From: CAYURR01 sp964446745
GTDB lineage: Bacteria; Bacillota; Clostridia; Lachnospirales; WQUN01
Length of the DNA stretch: 7,078 bases
Assembly: GCA_964446745.1 (NCBI GenBank)
Contig: CAYURR010000153.1
Span: 1-7,078, forward strand
Direction: 5' to 3'
Positions 6,100 through 7,078 of the stretch are shown piece after piece. The translations under genes were made by a program, and so were the position numbers. Each line of letters starts with the position of its first letter. Positions within the stretch are counted from its first letter, which is position 1. The notes under the pieces were generated by a model, which ran no database searches, was not told the DNA's origin, and saw only the letters and a program-made list of their open reading frames with translations.

Positions 6100-6451
6100 T
6101 TCCAACAAATTAAGTGATTTATAATAGCGTCGGTTTGGTACAAAAATCGTCGACGCTGTAGAGACTTTATTTTGCCGTTACGTCCTTCCACAATACCGTT
6201 TGTGAATAGACATTGATGATAGCTCACTATCTCTTATTTCCAATTAATAAACGTTTTTTATCTGCTATTGCACAGTGTCGGATTTGTCGATTACCGTCCC
6301 TACCATTACGAATAACCTATCATCTCCGCAGCATGGACAGCTTTGATATCTATCTATTGGCTCTACACTGATTATTTATTTGACTCTCGTTAATACAATC
6401 GATCTTGGTTATGTTTACACCTTGTATTTTTATCAATTTTGATATATTCAT
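6100..6451 (-). pseudogene. Transposase remnant (ISL3-like), internally deleted and frameshifted
   Basis: On the minus strand, three pieces line up in transposase order. An ATG at 6451 opens MNISKLIKIQGVNITKIDC, like the N-terminus of ISL3-family transposases. A frame change near 6365-6380 leads into VEPIDRYQSCPCCGDDRLFV, resembling the N-terminal zinc-finger segment, which soon meets TAG. Some 50 bases on, a third frame segment (from about 6227) gives SYHQCLFTNGIVEGRNGKIK then SLQRRRF, resembling the conserved C-terminal (T/S)NG.VEG.N.KIK...R block. The catalytic core of several hundred residues expected between finger and C-terminal block is missing. The open frame running on to 5862 is not conserved-looking and I do not treat it as coding. 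Family assignment rests on remembered motifs; IS ends were not identified with confidence. Confidence 0.6.
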
Positions 6452-6456
6452 CAATT

Positions 6457-6530
6457 CCACTCAGGTCACCATTCCTCTGTTGTTGTGAGAAGCACAGTAT
6501 AATGGTTTTCTGAGTGGTTTTTTATTTTTT
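6457..6530 (+). terminator. Long imperfect hairpin with T-rich tail
   Basis: CCACTCAG (6457-6464) pairs with CTGAGTGG (6510-6517), ACCATT (6468-6473) with AATGGT (6501-6506), and CTGT (6477-6480) with ACAG (6494-6497). Symmetric three-base internal loops separate the helices. TTTTTTATTTTTT (6518-6530) follows on the plus strand. It reads as a rightward terminator facing the convergent minus-strand gene that ends at 6545. It also lies just upstream of the transposase remnant's ATG, so it may instead be part of that element's end or leader. Confidence 0.55.
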
Positions 6531-6544
6531 GTCTCAGCCTCAAC

Positions 6545-7078
6545 CTAGCCCCCAACCTCTAAGCCAACACGCATCATACAACGCCGCAATATACAACCGA
6601 GTACCTCTCTGGTCGACTCATCATTACAGCGCACCTCGATACGTGCGGCCTGTTTCAAGAAATCGTCACTATAGCGTTTAAGTTCAGCCATTGCTATCTC
6701 ATCCGGCAATTCTGACAGACAGAGCCAGTAATACCATTGCGTACACCATACCCGGTGCTTTTCTGCAACGTGATTGCGATATGTATCTATCCTACTCTGT
6801 ATCCAACCGACATCATCAGGCCTCACCTCAGATAAAAATCTCAGCACCAACAACGAGGCGTCAAAGCATTCGCCTACCGCGCAGTCTCTGTATCCAAAGC
6901 ACGTGGTCTTTAAGCGCTCCAATGTCCGGCATATCATCTCTTTGACAGCCGCATCTTCGGGCGCGAGGATATGCAGCAGGCGCAATATCTCCAGCTCATA
7001 TGCATTCGAAGCGAGTATGTGCGTTTTGGGCAGCTGCGTCATTAGCGTCTTGAGCTTCTTTCCGTTATTATAAGGAGG
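6545..7078 (-). CDS. Unrecognised Cys/Trp-rich protein, 5'-truncated by window edge
   Basis: On the minus strand the frame is open from the window edge to TAG at 6545-6547: 177 residues, of which 165 follow an internal ATG at 7042. The twelve residues before that ATG (PPYNNGKKLKTL) are in frame and no good ribosome binding site precedes it, so the gene most likely starts beyond the window. I do not recognise a family. It appears soluble and largely helical, with no membrane segment, and is rich in Cys and aromatic residues (TCFGYRDCAVGECFD, WCTQWYYWLC, then CN, GC and RRC near the end). The spaced cysteines could bind metal but form no motif I can name. G+C is high (34/60 at 6841-6900), like the left flank and unlike the AT-rich segment beside it, which favours a resident chromosomal gene. 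Confidence 0.72.
   Translation of the reverse strand, partial: PPYNNGKKLKTLMTQLPKTHILASNAYELEILRLLHILAPEDAAVKEMICRTLERLKTTCFGYRDCAVGECFDASLLVLRFLSEVRPDDVGWIQSRIDTYRNHVAEKHRVWCTQWYYWLCLSELPDEIAMAELKRYSDDFLKQAARIEVRCNDESTREVLGCILRRCMMRVGLEVGG

Noticed and set aside
5862..6227. 121-codon minus-strand open frame as an intact gene
   Set aside because: Only its first part resembles a transposase C-terminal block; the start is an internal GTG with no ribosome binding site, and the remainder runs through the protease terminator. It is treated as part of a remnant.
6380..6399. TTGACT...TACAAT promoter within the transposase remnant
   Set aside because: The two hexamers are only 8 bp apart, far from the 16-18 bp needed.
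6691..7073. Plus-strand open frames opposite the right-edge gene
   Set aside because: They have no ribosome binding site, no recognisable domain and low-complexity Ser-rich translations typical of antisense shadows of the minus-strand gene.

Overview
The window looks like draft or metagenome-assembled sequence (there is a 100-N gap) from a Gram-positive bacterium, most probably of class Clostridia in the Bacillota. The evidence is the strong AGGAGG-type ribosome binding sites, the mix of protein families (XRE-cupin regulator plus acid-CoA ligase, DeoR, C39-like peptidase, V8-like secreted protease, AbrB/PIN toxin-antitoxin pair) and codon use. No rRNA or tRNA gene is visible, so placement below class is not possible from the sequence alone.

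Layout. (1) 1-2823, plus strand: the 3' part of a C39-like cysteine peptidase, then an XRE-HTH/cupin regulator, then an AMP-forming acid-CoA ligase. The regulator and ligase are one base apart and clearly co-translated. (2) 2824-3776: a DeoR-family regulator with its own good sigma-A-type promoter, followed by a perfect 11-bp hairpin. (3) 3777-6540: a visibly AT-rich, accessory-looking segment. It carries a type II toxin-antitoxin pair (AbrB-fold antitoxin, PIN-domain toxin), a 100-N scaffold gap flanked by identical 55-bp sequences, a secreted V8-like serine protease gene broken by an in-frame TAA one codon after the catalytic Ser-Gly, and a decayed, internally deleted transposase on the minus strand. 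(4) 6545-7078, minus strand: the 3' part of an unrecognised Cys/Trp-rich protein gene that runs off the window.

Base composition supports this division. Hand counts over single 60-base lines give 34/60 G+C at 2281-2340, 28/60 at 3301-3360 and 34/60 at 6841-6900, against 20/60 at 4201-4260 and 18/60 at 5041-5100. The middle segment is therefore best read as acquired or decaying DNA set between two stretches of ordinary chromosome.

How the genes work together. The XRE-cupin protein probably senses a small carboxylic acid or its CoA ester and controls the adjacent ligase that activates it; the substrate cannot be read from the sequence. The DeoR protein has its own promoter and no sugar-catabolic gene beside it here, so its target is unknown. 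The toxin-antitoxin pair is self-contained. I see no convincing new multi-gene system. The most rewarding items are the stop codon in the protease, the likely artefactual gap and the transposase remnant.
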